This document shows, one piece after another, positions 18,564-28,051 of a stretch of 64,000 nucleotides of DNA; position 1 is the stretch's first letter; each line of letters starts with the position of its first letter. Made by a program: the position numbers and the translations under genes. Origin of the DNA: CAVQCT01 sp964371785 (GTDB taxonomy: Bacteria; Zixibacteria; MSB-5A5; GN15; FEB-12); the NCBI GenBank assembly GCA_964371785.1, contig CAYJOL010000008.1:1-64000 (forward strand), read 5' to 3'. The notes beneath the pieces were generated by a model. That model was given only the letters and a program-made list of their open reading frames with translations, did not search any database and was not told the DNA's origin.

Positions 18564-19169
18564 ATGAAAAAGTTATTCGCCGTAGCGCTGCCCGTGATGG
18601 TAGTTTTCGGCCTCACCGTCGCTTCCGTCTATTCCACTGGAAACGACAAGGCCTGCACTCAGGAGACCAAGGCCGCAACTGCTTCGTCCAAGAGCGCCTG
18701 TTGTGCCTCGGCCAAAACCACCGATGCCAAGATGACCAGCGCCAAAGAGTGCCCGGTGACCGGCGCTCAGATGACTGGAACCGATGTAAAATGCGACTAT
18801 CCAGGTGACTGCGCAGTCCGCACCATTTCCATCAAGGGAATGACCTGCGCCGGTTGCGAGCAGTCTGTGACGACCGCCCTGATGAAGGTTCCGGGGGTAG
18901 TGAAAGTCGCCAGCATTTCTTACAAAGATGAAAAGGCCGTGGTCTGCATCGATCCGTCCAAGTGCAAGGACGAGGCGTCGCTGACCAAGGCGGTTGCCGA
19001 TAAGGGATACGCGGCCGAGATTATACCGGCGGTAGCCAAGACCAGCGAGGTCATGGACAACGCGTCTTCGTGCACTCCGGCCCAGAAAGCTGCCTGTGGA
19101 AGCAAAGTCTGTTCCGGCGTCAAGAAGACCACTGAAACCAGTGACAAGGGCGCCGCATCGACCAAGTAG
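18564..19169 (+). CDS. Exported cysteine-rich HMA-domain metal-binding protein
   Basis: The 201-residue product has a signal peptide (about 1-23). Its centre is a heavy-metal-associated domain (about 90-155) with the metal-binding loop GMTCAGCEQ and the folded strand/helix order of MerP and CopZ. The segments on either side are unusually cysteine-rich: CTQE, CCAS, CPVT, CDYPGDC before it and CTPAQKAACGSKVC after it. Soluble MerP-like proteins scavenge Hg(II) or Cu(I) in the periplasm and hand it on; no transporter, reductase or MerR-type gene is adjacent, so the metal is not decided by context. The AAGGAG site and strong promoter suggest good expression. Confidence 0.85.
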   Translation: MKKLFAVALPVMVVFGLTVASVYSTGNDKACTQETKAATASSKSACCASAKTTDAKMTSAKECPVTGAQMTGTDVKCDYPGDCAVRTISIKGMTCAGCEQSVTTALMKVPGVVKVASISYKDEKAVVCIDPSKCKDEASLTKAVADKGYAAEIIPAVAKTSEVMDNASSCTPAQKAACGSKVCSGVKKTTETSDKGAASTK

Positions 19170-19195
19170 AGTCGATTTAATGCCACAAGTTGGCG

Positions 19196-19227
19196 AAGGC
19201 GGAAGCACTGCTTCCGCCTTTGCTTTT
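19196..19227 (+). terminator. Terminator after the HMA-domain gene
   Basis: Perfect arms AAGGCGGAAGC and GCTTCCGCCTT around an ACT loop, followed by TGCTTTTG. It ends transcription of the HMA gene. Confidence 0.85.
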
Positions 19228-19370
19228 GCAGACTTATCCGGCTGGGGTGTATAAAAACTTGGTTAGACGAAACCGACCGAGGCTTCGACTATGGAGTATG
19301 GCCGCGAACGTTCAGTCATGTTGTGCGATTTTGTTTGCCGAGTGAGGCGGAAGGTAGTTACTTTACCCCA

Positions 19371-20330
19371 ATGCGAAGAATCCTGTACGTTGTAGTTTTA
19401 CTTTGTGGGAGTTGGTTTGCGGCCGACGCCGCCAAATATGCCGGAGATCCGTTCTCTCTGGGCGTTGGCGGACGGGGGCTTGCGCTCGGTGGTGCCGTTG
19501 CCGCGGGGCCGTTCGATGGTACCGCGCCGTACTGGAATCCAGCCGGGATGGATCGGCTCAACGGTCGATATGTCACCGCCATGCACGCCGAAACCTTCGG
19601 GTCATTGCTCAACCATGACTTTGTCGGCTATGTCGATTCCCGGTCGCGCGGCGACGCGCGCATACGCGCCTTTGGCTTTTATCTGTACTACCTCGGCGGC
19701 GGGGGAATCAAAATTACCCAGTTGGATGAATTCAATCGACCTTACGTTGTTCGGGAGGAGTCGCATGGTGACTTTCTGCTCTCGGGGGCTATCTCGGGAA
19801 AGATTTCCGATCGACTCGATTTCGGACTGACCGCGAAGATCATTTACCGGGATATCGGCACCGAGACGGGCAAGGGGTTGACTCTTGATGCGGGCATGCT
19901 GTATGCGGCCTACAGTTTCCTCGATCTTGGTCTCATGGTCAGCGATATCACGACCGGTTTCATTCGCTACTCAGGTAAGACGTTCGGTACCGGGTCCAAT
20001 ACCGAGTCGATCTATCCCACCGTCAAACCGGGGCTCATGGTATCACACAGCTATCGTGACTTTGTGGGGCGATTCATGGCCAGCGGGGATATCAAATTCG
20101 AAAGTGTCAAATATGCGGCACAATACTGGAGCGGCGCCGTTTCTCTGGACACGCACTACGGGGGGGAACTGGCTTGGCGCGAAACGTTATTCGGCCGCGC
20201 CGGCTTCGACATCGGCAAGTTTACCGCCGGTGGCGGTGTGAACGTCCGCAAAATCACCGTCGATTTCGCGTACCTTCACCACGATGACCTTGATGCCACT
20301 TACCGCGTAAGTGCCGGCTACAATTTCTAA
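19371..20330 (+). CDS. PorV/PorQ-like outer-membrane protein
   Basis: From the ATG at 19371 the 319-residue product has a signal peptide ending near WFAADA and the N-terminal signature of the PorV/UPF0164 group: GRGLALGGA, then TAPYWNPAGMDRLNG. The remainder is a series of amphipathic strands (FGFYLYYLGGGG, LDLGLMVSDITTGF, TVDFAYLHHDD) ending in an aromatic YRVSAGYNF, expected of a transmembrane beta-barrel. PorV-type barrels act in type IX secretion or as FadL-like channels; no type IX core gene is in the window, so a specific role is not assigned. The frame can extend to 19323 but the signal peptide argues for 19371. Confidence 0.75.
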   Translation: MRRILYVVVLLCGSWFAADAAKYAGDPFSLGVGGRGLALGGAVAAGPFDGTAPYWNPAGMDRLNGRYVTAMHAETFGSLLNHDFVGYVDSRSRGDARIRAFGFYLYYLGGGGIKITQLDEFNRPYVVREESHGDFLLSGAISGKISDRLDFGLTAKIIYRDIGTETGKGLTLDAGMLYAAYSFLDLGLMVSDITTGFIRYSGKTFGTGSNTESIYPTVKPGLMVSHSYRDFVGRFMASGDIKFESVKYAAQYWSGAVSLDTHYGGELAWRETLFGRAGFDIGKFTAGGGVNVRKITVDFAYLHHDDLDATYRVSAGYNF

Positions 20331-20336
20331 ACAAGA

Positions 20337-20978
20337 TTACAGGCTGTCCGCCAAGATACTGTCAGCGACCAGCTTTCCTTCCGGCCACTTTGCCTGCACC
20401 ACAAACATTCCCCGCAATTCACCTACCGCATATCCAGTCGCATGATCATCAGGGTACTTATCGCGTATCGCCGCCGCAGTTTCCGGGGGAATCCGCTCCT
20501 GAGGACCATGGCAGTTCAGGCACATGGGGGCGGCAAAAATCGGCTTGTAGAATGAGAATACTTTTATGCCGTCCTGATCGGACCACTCGGAGTAGTCAGC
20601 CGGGCGGCCTTGCACCGTATCCTGGAACATGGCCAGAATCATGGTCTGGTGCGAATCGGCTTCATTATCCGGGTTTCGATACCGGTCAGAGACACGTCGT
20701 ATTGTCCAGAAATCACGCGAAACTGTTTTGGCGATAATCGGTGCCCTGTCGTAGCAGACTGAGATAGCGTTCACCGCCCCACCCTCCTGCATCGCCGCCA
20801 TGAGCGCCCCCCGCAGCTGCTTACTAAAAGTGTCGACCAGTCGATTAGAAGCCTCCTGAAGCAGCTTCTGATCGGCGGCCGAGATGCTGTCGGTTGTTTT
20901 ATTGTCCTGCGTCTTATCCTGCTTGTTGCATCCCAGCAAAAGAACCGCCAGACAGGCAACCAAAGTGATTCGTCCCAT
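20337..20978 (-). CDS. Monohaem lipoprotein with a DUF3365-like domain
   Basis: The 213-residue product begins MGRITLV with a signal peptide and lipobox LLLGC. The mature part looks like the DUF3365 (Tll0287-like) haem sensor fold: a long helix (LLQEASNRLVDTFSKQLRGAL), VNAISVCYDRAPIIA, and a C-terminal CLNCH haem-c motif. Related proteins are redox or gas sensors or stand-alone cytochromes. Here it has no kinase domain, so it is a lipid-anchored cytochrome that may report or pass on electrons in the periplasm. The start is set by AGGAGG four bases upstream of ATG 20978. It is convergent with the PorV-like gene. Confidence 0.78.
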   Translation of the reverse strand: MGRITLVACLAVLLLGCNKQDKTQDNKTTDSISAADQKLLQEASNRLVDTFSKQLRGALMAAMQEGGAVNAISVCYDRAPIIAKTVSRDFWTIRRVSDRYRNPDNEADSHQTMILAMFQDTVQGRPADYSEWSDQDGIKVFSFYKPIFAAPMCLNCHGPQERIPPETAAAIRDKYPDDHATGYAVGELRGMFVVQAKWPEGKLVADSILADSL

Positions 20979-21073
20979 GCATCCTCCTGTTCCCATTCAT
21001 AAGTCTCTCCATCCATATATGCTACAAAGGGAAGCGTCAGTCAAGAGGGGAGGTGAAAATCATCCTTGCCGAA

Positions 21074-23692
21074 TCAGAAACCGAATCCGATACTGAGATA
21101 CCACCTGTCTACGTTGCTGTTGGTTACACCGTAACCGAATTCCACCGGCCCAAGCGGTGAATCGAGTCCCAGGACGGTGCCAAAGCCGTGGCGTAGTCCA
21201 TTGAGCTTGATCTGGTCGGTGCTGTGATAGACATCGCCCAGATCGTAACTAAAACTCAGATAGAGATCCAGCGGTAGTTTGAATCGAATTTCGTTTGACA
21301 GGAGGAACATCTTGTCCCCACTCAGCTGATATGTGCGGAGCCCGGCAAACGAGTGCAGGCCACCGAGGTAGAATCGTTCCGATGCGGGCAGACCTGCTCT
21401 GGAAATACCCAGGGCCACGTGAGGATGATAGTTCACATATTGAGTAAACGGCAGGTATGTCTCCAAAGACCAGTGGAATTTAGAATACTCGGCGTCGCCG
21501 CCCAGGAATCGTCCTGCCAGGTCCAGTTCGAATACGTGTCGATTCCCCGAATTGGGAAACGGAATCCGATCGAGATTTTCAACCACCGAACGTAATACAA
21601 GCATGCGGAGTCCCAGCCGTTCGATCGGATTGCCGTTCGTGTAGGTGTATTTCAATTGTCTTACCACAAGTCCGGCTGAAACTGTCCCCAGTCGCGCGAT
21701 CTGTTGACCAAACGTCAAATCAAATCCGGTGCCGTATTCGGTAATAACACCGTCGGTCGTGTTGTCCGGATTGTACAGTTGCCGTTCGAGCATGGTGTGA
21801 TCGATGGCCGCCCGCGCGGTCAGATATGTAGAAAATATCCGGTCCGTCTTTAAGGATGCATAGTAGTGTTGTCGATCGGATGAGTAACGGGCATGAAGCA
21901 GGTACTCCAAACCAATGCCTGCTACGTTATCGTCGACTAATTCGGCGAATTCTTCGGATTGGTATTCATCGTCCCAGTGCCAGCCGATCCTGAGTTGACG
22001 ATACTCCTTCTCCTCGACGCCAATTTTCACCAGCGCCCCGCTGTCATAGGGAAGGACATCTATCGTAACGCGATCGAAAAGGTCCGTGCCATAAATATGA
22101 GAGATTCCCTGGGCGGCACGGCGTGTAGAATACAGTTCGCCGCGGTCCAACGGAAAATGGGACCGCACATACCAGTCCTTTGTCCGTTTATTGTCGACAA
22201 TATCGATTCGCCGGATTACCGCCTCGTCTATTCCGACATAGATTCGCTCATTAGCGTAGTCGATCGAGGTCGGCTTTGCATCGACCAGGTCATAGCCGAA
22301 ACTGTCGTACAGGGCCGCAATGCGCGTGAATCCTTCTTTCAGAGTTGTCAGAGTGATGGTGGAATCAGGTGTAATGAATTGCGACGCCAGAGTCGAATCA
22401 TCGAATATCGTATTGCCTACAAAATGAAATTCGACTTTCGCATACCGAAAGTTTCGCGTAATGCTTATGTCGAGATTGACTTCCACGGTATCCACCTGGT
22501 ACCCGGTAGGAAGCGAATCCGTCGGAGTCAATGCTACGGCCAGACGGAGCAAGCCGTGATCCCGATATATTGCTTTCAGTTCATTGATCAGCGTGCCCCG
22601 GGATACGACCCGATGCTGAAGCGAGTCAAACCAACGGAGGTCCCGCGAATCCGATTCCATACGCAGAGAGTTGAGGTAATAGAATTTTCTTCTCTCCTGT
22701 CCTTTCTGCAGCTCAATAATGCTGTCAGCCGCCGCTATGCCGGCTTCATATCCCTTCCGGATCATGAGGTCCTTGTCTTTGAAGTCCGAGGCGCGATATT
22801 CATCAATTTCAGGCGTGATAACATAATCAGCGTCGGCCAGCTGCTGGGCAAGTTTATCGGCGGTCATGATTGTAGTCACCTGGTGCGCGATATCAACCGG
22901 AGTGACAATTTCCTGACGGTGGAGCAACGGACTGGTTGTGTTAACTGCGACCACGACCATCACGGAATCTGACATCGACCTGACCAGATCGACCGGGACC
23001 GGCGTCAGCATTCCTCCGTCCATAAGAATTTCGTCGTGCCGTTCCAATCCGGTAAAGGCCAGAGGGAATGCCATCGTGGCTCTCATGGCATCGGCGATCG
23101 AACCACTGTCGATTATGACCGACCGGCCCGAGACGATGTCGGTGCTTATGGTTTTGAACGGAATTGGCAGATGCATGAAATCAGCCCCGCAATGATAGGT
23201 CGCTTTGGTAGTCAGGGTGGTCAGTATCGACGTCAATTTCTGCCCGGCGGTTATGGCTTGAGGGATGATAGGTTTGAGCCCGCGGAAACGTATGGACAAC
23301 AGGTGCCGGTCTTTCTCCAGCCGCCGGGTGAAAAACATCGAGGTTCGCGAAGGGGAATTGGAAAAGAGGGTGTTGAAATCGAGCCTATCGACGATCGAGT
23401 CAAGCTGGTCGGCGGTATAGCCCGAAGCATACAGCCCGCCGACAATGCCGCCCATCGATGTCCCGGCAATGCCGGCCACGCGAATGTTCTTTTCCTCGAA
23501 TGCCTTCAATACTCCGATAACCGATAGTCCTCGCGCTCCTCCGCCTGAGAGGGCAAGCAGGATCGGGTAAGACTCGGCTTTGTCTTGCGGGTCGAGTCCG
23601 TCGTACCCACCTATGACGATTGTGCTACCACTGCAGATGCCGCTTGTTGTCAGAAGCAGCAACGCGGCAATATGGATCAAGGCAGTTTTCAC
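21074..23692 (-). CDS. Patatin-like phospholipase fused to POTRA and outer-membrane barrel
   Basis: The 872-residue product has a signal peptide and three parts. A patatin-like domain occupies about 35-330, with oxyanion loop GGGARG, nucleophile elbow GTSMGG and catalytic DGG (the Ser-Asp dyad of the family). A POTRA-like region lies at about 390-560 (NFRYAKVEFHFVGNTIF). A BamA/Omp85-like barrel fills the rest (QLRIGWHWDDEYQ, YLGGLHSFAGLRTYQLSGD, ending WYLSIGFGF). This is the layout of type Vd patatin autotransporters (PlpD, FplA), in which the lipase is carried to the surface. GTG at 23692 is preferred, because a TTG at 23767 would put 25 extra residues before the signal peptide. It is divergent from the methyltransferase gene. 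Confidence 0.88.
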   Translation of the reverse strand: MKTALIHIAALLLLTTSGICSGSTIVIGGYDGLDPQDKAESYPILLALSGGGARGLSVIGVLKAFEEKNIRVAGIAGTSMGGIVGGLYASGYTADQLDSIVDRLDFNTLFSNSPSRTSMFFTRRLEKDRHLLSIRFRGLKPIIPQAITAGQKLTSILTTLTTKATYHCGADFMHLPIPFKTISTDIVSGRSVIIDSGSIADAMRATMAFPLAFTGLERHDEILMDGGMLTPVPVDLVRSMSDSVMVVVAVNTTSPLLHRQEIVTPVDIAHQVTTIMTADKLAQQLADADYVITPEIDEYRASDFKDKDLMIRKGYEAGIAAADSIIELQKGQERRKFYYLNSLRMESDSRDLRWFDSLQHRVVSRGTLINELKAIYRDHGLLRLAVALTPTDSLPTGYQVDTVEVNLDISITRNFRYAKVEFHFVGNTIFDDSTLASQFITPDSTITLTTLKEGFTRIAALYDSFGYDLVDAKPTSIDYANERIYVGIDEAVIRRIDIVDNKRTKDWYVRSHFPLDRGELYSTRRAAQGISHIYGTDLFDRVTIDVLPYDSGALVKIGVEEKEYRQLRIGWHWDDEYQSEEFAELVDDNVAGIGLEYLLHARYSSDRQHYYASLKTDRIFSTYLTARAAIDHTMLERQLYNPDNTTDGVITEYGTGFDLTFGQQIARLGTVSAGLVVRQLKYTYTNGNPIERLGLRMLVLRSVVENLDRIPFPNSGNRHVFELDLAGRFLGGDAEYSKFHWSLETYLPFTQYVNYHPHVALGISRAGLPASERFYLGGLHSFAGLRTYQLSGDKMFLLSNEIRFKLPLDLYLSFSYDLGDVYHSTDQIKLNGLRHGFGTVLGLDSPLGPVEFGYGVTNSNVDRWYLSIGFGF

Positions 23693-23760
23693 TTGCCAAG
23701 CGATTCGCAAATGAGGTTCATTATTTAAGAAAGATAGTATTGTTATAAAGGCATTTTCAA

Positions 23761-24558
23761 GTGGCAATTACGCGTGCGCAGGCCAAGGAAATCAAATCTC
23801 TATCGACGAAAAAAGGTCGCCGGCTCCGGCAGCGGTTTCTGGCGGAAGGGGTACGCCTGTTGGAGGAAGCGGAGCGCAGTCGGTGGCTGCCCGAATTGGT
23901 CTTGCTCAGCCCGCCTGATATGTCCGAACGGGAGAAGAAACTCGCGACCCTGTTCGCCAGAAGAGGAGTCCGTGTCGAAGAAATCTCGCGTCGTGATTTC
24001 GAATCGCTGGCGACAACCGAGACCCCCCAAGGGATGGCCGCGGTTTTCGCGATACCCCGCTGGGATCTGAAACAACTTTACCCCGACGCTTTCCGTAAGA
24101 TACTGTGGTGCGAGAACGTCACTGATCCCGGCAATGTCGGCACATTGGCTCGATCGGCGCTGGCTTTCGGCTTTTCGGCCGTTCTTTTGAGCGGCCGTTC
24201 GGTGGAACCGTTTGCGCCGAAAGTAATAAGAGCCTCCGCCGGAGCGATTTTCGGCCTGAAACTCATTCAATGCGGTAACGCCGAAGTGCTTGAGTTCGCG
24301 TCGACGACCCGTCGTCTAATTCTCGCCGCCGATCCCGACGGCGAACCGGACGATTGCCTGTCGGCACCGGAAACCAAAAACAGCCGACTTTTGCTCGCGA
24401 TTGGCGCCGAAGCGGAGGGATTGTCCGATGAGATTCTGTCGGCCGCGAAATATCGGGTTCGTATTCGTCACAGCGATAAAGTGGAATCGCTCAATGCAGC
24501 TATCGCAGGCTCAATATTGATGAATAGAATGTATGAAATAGATCGGAACGCTTCATGA
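23761..24558 (+). CDS. TrmH/SpoU-family RNA 2'-O-methyltransferase
   Basis: The 265-residue product is a SPOUT methyltransferase. An N-terminal substrate-binding part (1-100, with RFLAEGVRLLEEA) is followed by the knotted catalytic domain: motif 1 VTDPGNVGTLARSALAFGF, motif 2 LLAIGAEAEGLSDEIL, motif 3 VRIRHSDKVESLNAAIAG. Members methylate ribose 2'-OH of rRNA or tRNA with S-adenosylmethionine; RlmB (23S G2251) and TrmH are the best known, but the precise target is not readable here. Start is GTG at 23761 with no Shine-Dalgarno. A TATAAA at 23744-23749 with a weak -35 17 bases upstream would place transcription start almost at the codon, a possible leaderless mRNA. Confidence 0.85.
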   Translation: MAITRAQAKEIKSLSTKKGRRLRQRFLAEGVRLLEEAERSRWLPELVLLSPPDMSEREKKLATLFARRGVRVEEISRRDFESLATTETPQGMAAVFAIPRWDLKQLYPDAFRKILWCENVTDPGNVGTLARSALAFGFSAVLLSGRSVEPFAPKVIRASAGAIFGLKLIQCGNAEVLEFASTTRRLILAADPDGEPDDCLSAPETKNSRLLLAIGAEAEGLSDEILSAAKYRVRIRHSDKVESLNAAIAGSILMNRMYEIDRNAS

Positions 24559-25613
24559 ATAGAAAAGTATTGCTGTCGCTCGGTTGTCTGCTGGTTCTCC
24601 TGGTCACGCACGCGGCGGTCGGTCAGGATATCTTCAAGCAGGAAGACAATCAGTATTCGACTCGGGAGCTTGTCCGCACGACACCCCTGCCACGGGGTAG
24701 CCGTATTGTGATAAAGTCCGCAGAGACGTTGCGGGGGCTACTGACTATCACCGCTTCGGATGCGGGGGAGGCTCGCTTGAAGTATTTTAAGCAGGCCAAG
24801 ACGACGATTAAATCACGCGCCATCGATTACATTGACCTGATCGACGTGTCGATGGAGAAGACTCCGGGCGGGCTGCAGTTGGAACTGCGAGCTCCCAATC
24901 CCGCACCCTGGAGTGCGGACGAAGCGGGCACGTTGACCGGTGAACTGTTCGTGCCTGAAGGCTGCGATATCGAGATTAACGCCGCCTATTTCGACATCGA
25001 TGCTACCGGGCCGTTCCGGACTATGTCCATTCCGTCATCGCTCGGTCGCCTGACAGTCGAGAATGTGACCGACCTTTGCGAATTGTCGACTTCCAATCGT
25101 CGCCTGACGGTCACGAATATCCTGGGACAAATCAGTGCCGCGACGACTAATTCGACTTTGACCGCCACGCGAATAAACTGTGGCGACAATAAAGCGGTCT
25201 TTCGAAACGATGGCGGCGACATCAAAATAGAGGGATTGACAGGTGAGGCCAATGTGAAGAACAACTATGGTCGAATCGATGTTGAGGATTATCATCCGAC
25301 GGGCAACAATAATTACATCCGAAGTTCCAACGGCCCCATAATGGTGTACATTACAAAAATGAGCGGCGGACAGTTGCTCTTAAGCAATCAATACGAGGAT
25401 ATCGATATCACTATACCTGAAGCAATATCAGCCACTCTGTCACTGGCGGTCGAAGAAGAGGGAAAAATTGAAGTCTCGAATCTTCCCTTCAAGCCGGAAG
25501 TCATCCAGCAGAATCGACTCAACCTGGTCGCAGGCAGGGGCGATGCGCTCATTAATGGGTCTGTCAGAGGAAAAGGAAACATATACGTGAGAGGTTCCGA
25601 TGAAGGCAATTGA
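24555..25613 (+). CDS. Exported DUF4097-like repeat protein
   Basis: The ATG overlaps the stop of the methyltransferase by four bases. The 352-residue product has a signal peptide (about 1-24) and then short repeated strand motifs with IDV, INGSV, VENVTDL and IEVSNL elements. This pattern is typical of DUF4097/DUF4098 proteins, which form a right-handed beta-helix or solenoid. Such proteins are usually exported or membrane-associated; no enzymatic role is known. It is joined by overlap to both neighbours (methyltransferase and SppA), so the three genes form one translational unit. Confidence 0.75.
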   Translation: MNRKVLLSLGCLLVLLVTHAAVGQDIFKQEDNQYSTRELVRTTPLPRGSRIVIKSAETLRGLLTITASDAGEARLKYFKQAKTTIKSRAIDYIDLIDVSMEKTPGGLQLELRAPNPAPWSADEAGTLTGELFVPEGCDIEINAAYFDIDATGPFRTMSIPSSLGRLTVENVTDLCELSTSNRRLTVTNILGQISAATTNSTLTATRINCGDNKAVFRNDGGDIKIEGLTGEANVKNNYGRIDVEDYHPTGNNNYIRSSNGPIMVYITKMSGGQLLLSNQYEDIDITIPEAISATLSLAVEEEGKIEVSNLPFKPEVIQQNRLNLVAGRGDALINGSVRGKGNIYVRGSDEGN

Positions 25614-28020
25614 GCTGCTGAGTAAATTGACACTTGTAACGCTGGCCGCAATCCTGTTTTACCCTTCAACAGCGCACACTGAGCGGGTACCTGATCCGGC
25701 AGGTGTCTTTTATTATCAACCGGCATCGACTGTATTCGGCGGCGAAGCTACCTGGATAAACCCGGCCGGACTCGGAAAATACAAGATTGGAAGCTTTCAA
25801 TTCATCGGCGACTATTTCGATGGAGAGTACTTTAAAAGCTGGGGCTCGGTGGTCGACCGTGAAGGCATCGGTATGGGCTATCGTCGACTGCATAACCCCG
25901 ACGGTGACGATTTTAAGGAATATGTGTTCGCCGGGGGCGCACCGGTGGGCGGACAGTGGTGTTTCGGAGCATCATACAGGTACTTCAAAGAAGGTCCCGG
26001 TCTGTACCACAAACGTCATACCTGGAACATTGGCCTCATGGGACAGGCGAGCAGTCACGTGAGCTGGGGGGCGGTATTGTCCAATCTCAACAGAGCGAAA
26101 GGCACCAGCGGAAAGTCGGAGATGGAGATGCGCTATTCAGTGGGGTACCGTCCGACGAATAATTCCCTGACGCTGGCTGTTGACATGCTGCTGTCGACTG
26201 GAATGCAACTGAACCACGCCGATCTCATTTATCACGGAGAATTTTCCCCGGCCAGCGGCCTGTATATCAATGGCTATGTCGATAATGATAATACCTATCA
26301 GTTAGGTATTCGTGTAAACCTTCTTCAGTATTTCGTAGGCGCCAAGCGCACGGGTGATTTCGACGGACACCATCATGGAAGCAGCCTGTTTATCGGCGCT
26401 ACGAGCCACCGCCAGCCGTCGGTTATCAAAGAACCGGGCCGCCGACTGAGGGTAGGGATTGCGGGGACACCACAGGAAAATCCGACCCGACCCGTGTTCG
26501 GGAGCTCCGGTATGTCGTATCTGACCATGCTATTGGCCATTTATCGCGCGGGCCAGGATCCCTCCATAAGGGAGATGACCGTGACTCTCAAGGATCTGAG
26601 AATTGGATTCGGTCAGGCACAGGAGCTGCGAGAGGCTATCAGCTACTTCCGGGGACGCGGTAAGAGGGTTACCTGTTTTTTGAGAAACCCGGGAAATGTC
26701 TCATACTACATAGCCAGCGCGGCCGATAAAATCATCATTCCACCCGTAAGTCAACTCAATCTGGTGGGACTTCGTGCGGAACTGTCTTTCTATGCCGGTA
26801 CGCTTGACAAGTTGGGCATTAAGGTTGACTTGCTCAGAATAGGAAAATACAAATCCGCTGCAGAAACCTACACCCGAGATTCGGCCACCCGGGAGAATCG
26901 CGAGCAATTGAATCGAATTCTCGATGATCTCTACGGTCAGTTTGTCGACGGCATAGCGGAGGGGCGCCACATTGGGCCAGATTCAGTCCGCCGAATTATT
27001 GATAACGGCCCGTTTACCTCGGAAGAGGCGATCGAAAGCGGACTGGTCGATGACCTTGCGTACGAAGATGAACTCACGGACAGTGTGATGATGCCAATGC
27101 CGGAGATTAGCGTAAGCGCGTATGTCAAGGACACTCTCGTGAATGATAGTTGGAAGCGAATGCCGACGATCGCGGTGGTAGTAGCCGACGGCGAGGTGAG
27201 TGATGAAAACAGCGCGTTCTCGTTGATGGCGGGCCAATCCGACCTCACACCGTCGAAAATGAAATCTGCGTTTGCTCAAGCGATGGCGAATCGGGATATA
27301 GCGGGAGTCGTTCTGCGAATAAACTCTCCCGGTGGGCTGGCGCTGGCCGGTGATGAAATCTATCATGAGACGGAAAAGGTGGCGAACGAGTTGCCGTTTG
27401 TAGTTTCAATGTCTAACCTGGCGGCATCGGGGGGATATTATATCGCCATGGCCACGGACCGAATTTACGCCAATCCGGGGACAATCACGGGTTCAATTGG
27501 CATATTCGGCGGCAAGGCCGATTTCAGTGGATTGTATAGTAAAATCAAATTGAATAAAGAGCTTTTCACCCGCGGGAAATATGCCGGAATGCTGGCAACC
27601 ATGAGGCCATTTACCGACCAGGAGCGGGACAAGTATTTCAGTCAGTTGAGCGCGATGTACGGGCGCTTTCTTGACCTGGTGTCGTTGAACCGCAGCCTTT
27701 CCGTCGACTCGGTCGACCATCTCGGTCAGGGAGAAGAGTGGACTGGCCGCGAGGCGGCCGCGAACGGATTGGTTGATTCGCTAGGCGGTCTTCATGCTTC
27801 TCTCGAATACGCGGCAGGCGAGGCTGGAGTCGATGACTACCGGGTGAGATTATACCCGGAGAAACGACCACTCTTCAAACTGCCGGGACTGTCCCTGATG
27901 AGTTTCATTGCCTCGGCATTCGTGCGGGAACATTCATCGAACCGATTGCTCGATGATGTCGACGCCGATAATTTTCAGGGGATATTCGCTCGAATGCCCT
28001 ACGATCTCACGATTCAATGA
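25600..28020 (+). CDS. sppA: Signal peptide peptidase SppA fused to an N-terminal beta-barrel-like domain
   Basis: The 806-residue product has a signal peptide, then about 250 residues of PorV/FadL-like strands (30-280, with ATWINPAGLGKYKIG, the NPAG motif shared with the barrel at 19371). A tandem S49 peptidase follows. The first S49 repeat gives the catalytic lysine (IGKYKSAAETYTR, near residue 418), the second the nucleophile serine (SNLAASGGYYIA, near 610), as in the 67-kDa SppA type where the two repeats share one active site. SppA degrades cleaved signal peptides in the membrane. A barrel-like fusion is unusual and suggests an outer-membrane or surface location. It overlaps the DUF4097-like gene by 14 bases, with AGAGG before the start. 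Confidence 0.85.
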   Translation: MKAIELLSKLTLVTLAAILFYPSTAHTERVPDPAGVFYYQPASTVFGGEATWINPAGLGKYKIGSFQFIGDYFDGEYFKSWGSVVDREGIGMGYRRLHNPDGDDFKEYVFAGGAPVGGQWCFGASYRYFKEGPGLYHKRHTWNIGLMGQASSHVSWGAVLSNLNRAKGTSGKSEMEMRYSVGYRPTNNSLTLAVDMLLSTGMQLNHADLIYHGEFSPASGLYINGYVDNDNTYQLGIRVNLLQYFVGAKRTGDFDGHHHGSSLFIGATSHRQPSVIKEPGRRLRVGIAGTPQENPTRPVFGSSGMSYLTMLLAIYRAGQDPSIREMTVTLKDLRIGFGQAQELREAISYFRGRGKRVTCFLRNPGNVSYYIASAADKIIIPPVSQLNLVGLRAELSFYAGTLDKLGIKVDLLRIGKYKSAAETYTRDSATRENREQLNRILDDLYGQFVDGIAEGRHIGPDSVRRIIDNGPFTSEEAIESGLVDDLAYEDELTDSVMMPMPEISVSAYVKDTLVNDSWKRMPTIAVVVADGEVSDENSAFSLMAGQSDLTPSKMKSAFAQAMANRDIAGVVLRINSPGGLALAGDEIYHETEKVANELPFVVSMSNLAASGGYYIAMATDRIYANPGTITGSIGIFGGKADFSGLYSKIKLNKELFTRGKYAGMLATMRPFTDQERDKYFSQLSAMYGRFLDLVSLNRSLSVDSVDHLGQGEEWTGREAAANGLVDSLGGLHASLEYAAGEAGVDDYRVRLYPEKRPLFKLPGLSLMSFIASAFVREHSSNRLLDDVDADNFQGIFARMPYDLTIQ

Positions 28021-28051
28021 ACCTGATACGGCCCCTTGATGAAATAAGAAA

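Noticed and set aside
23692..23767. Extended start (TTG at 23767) of the patatin protein
   Set aside because: It would overlap the divergent methyltransferase start and put 25 residues before the signal peptide.
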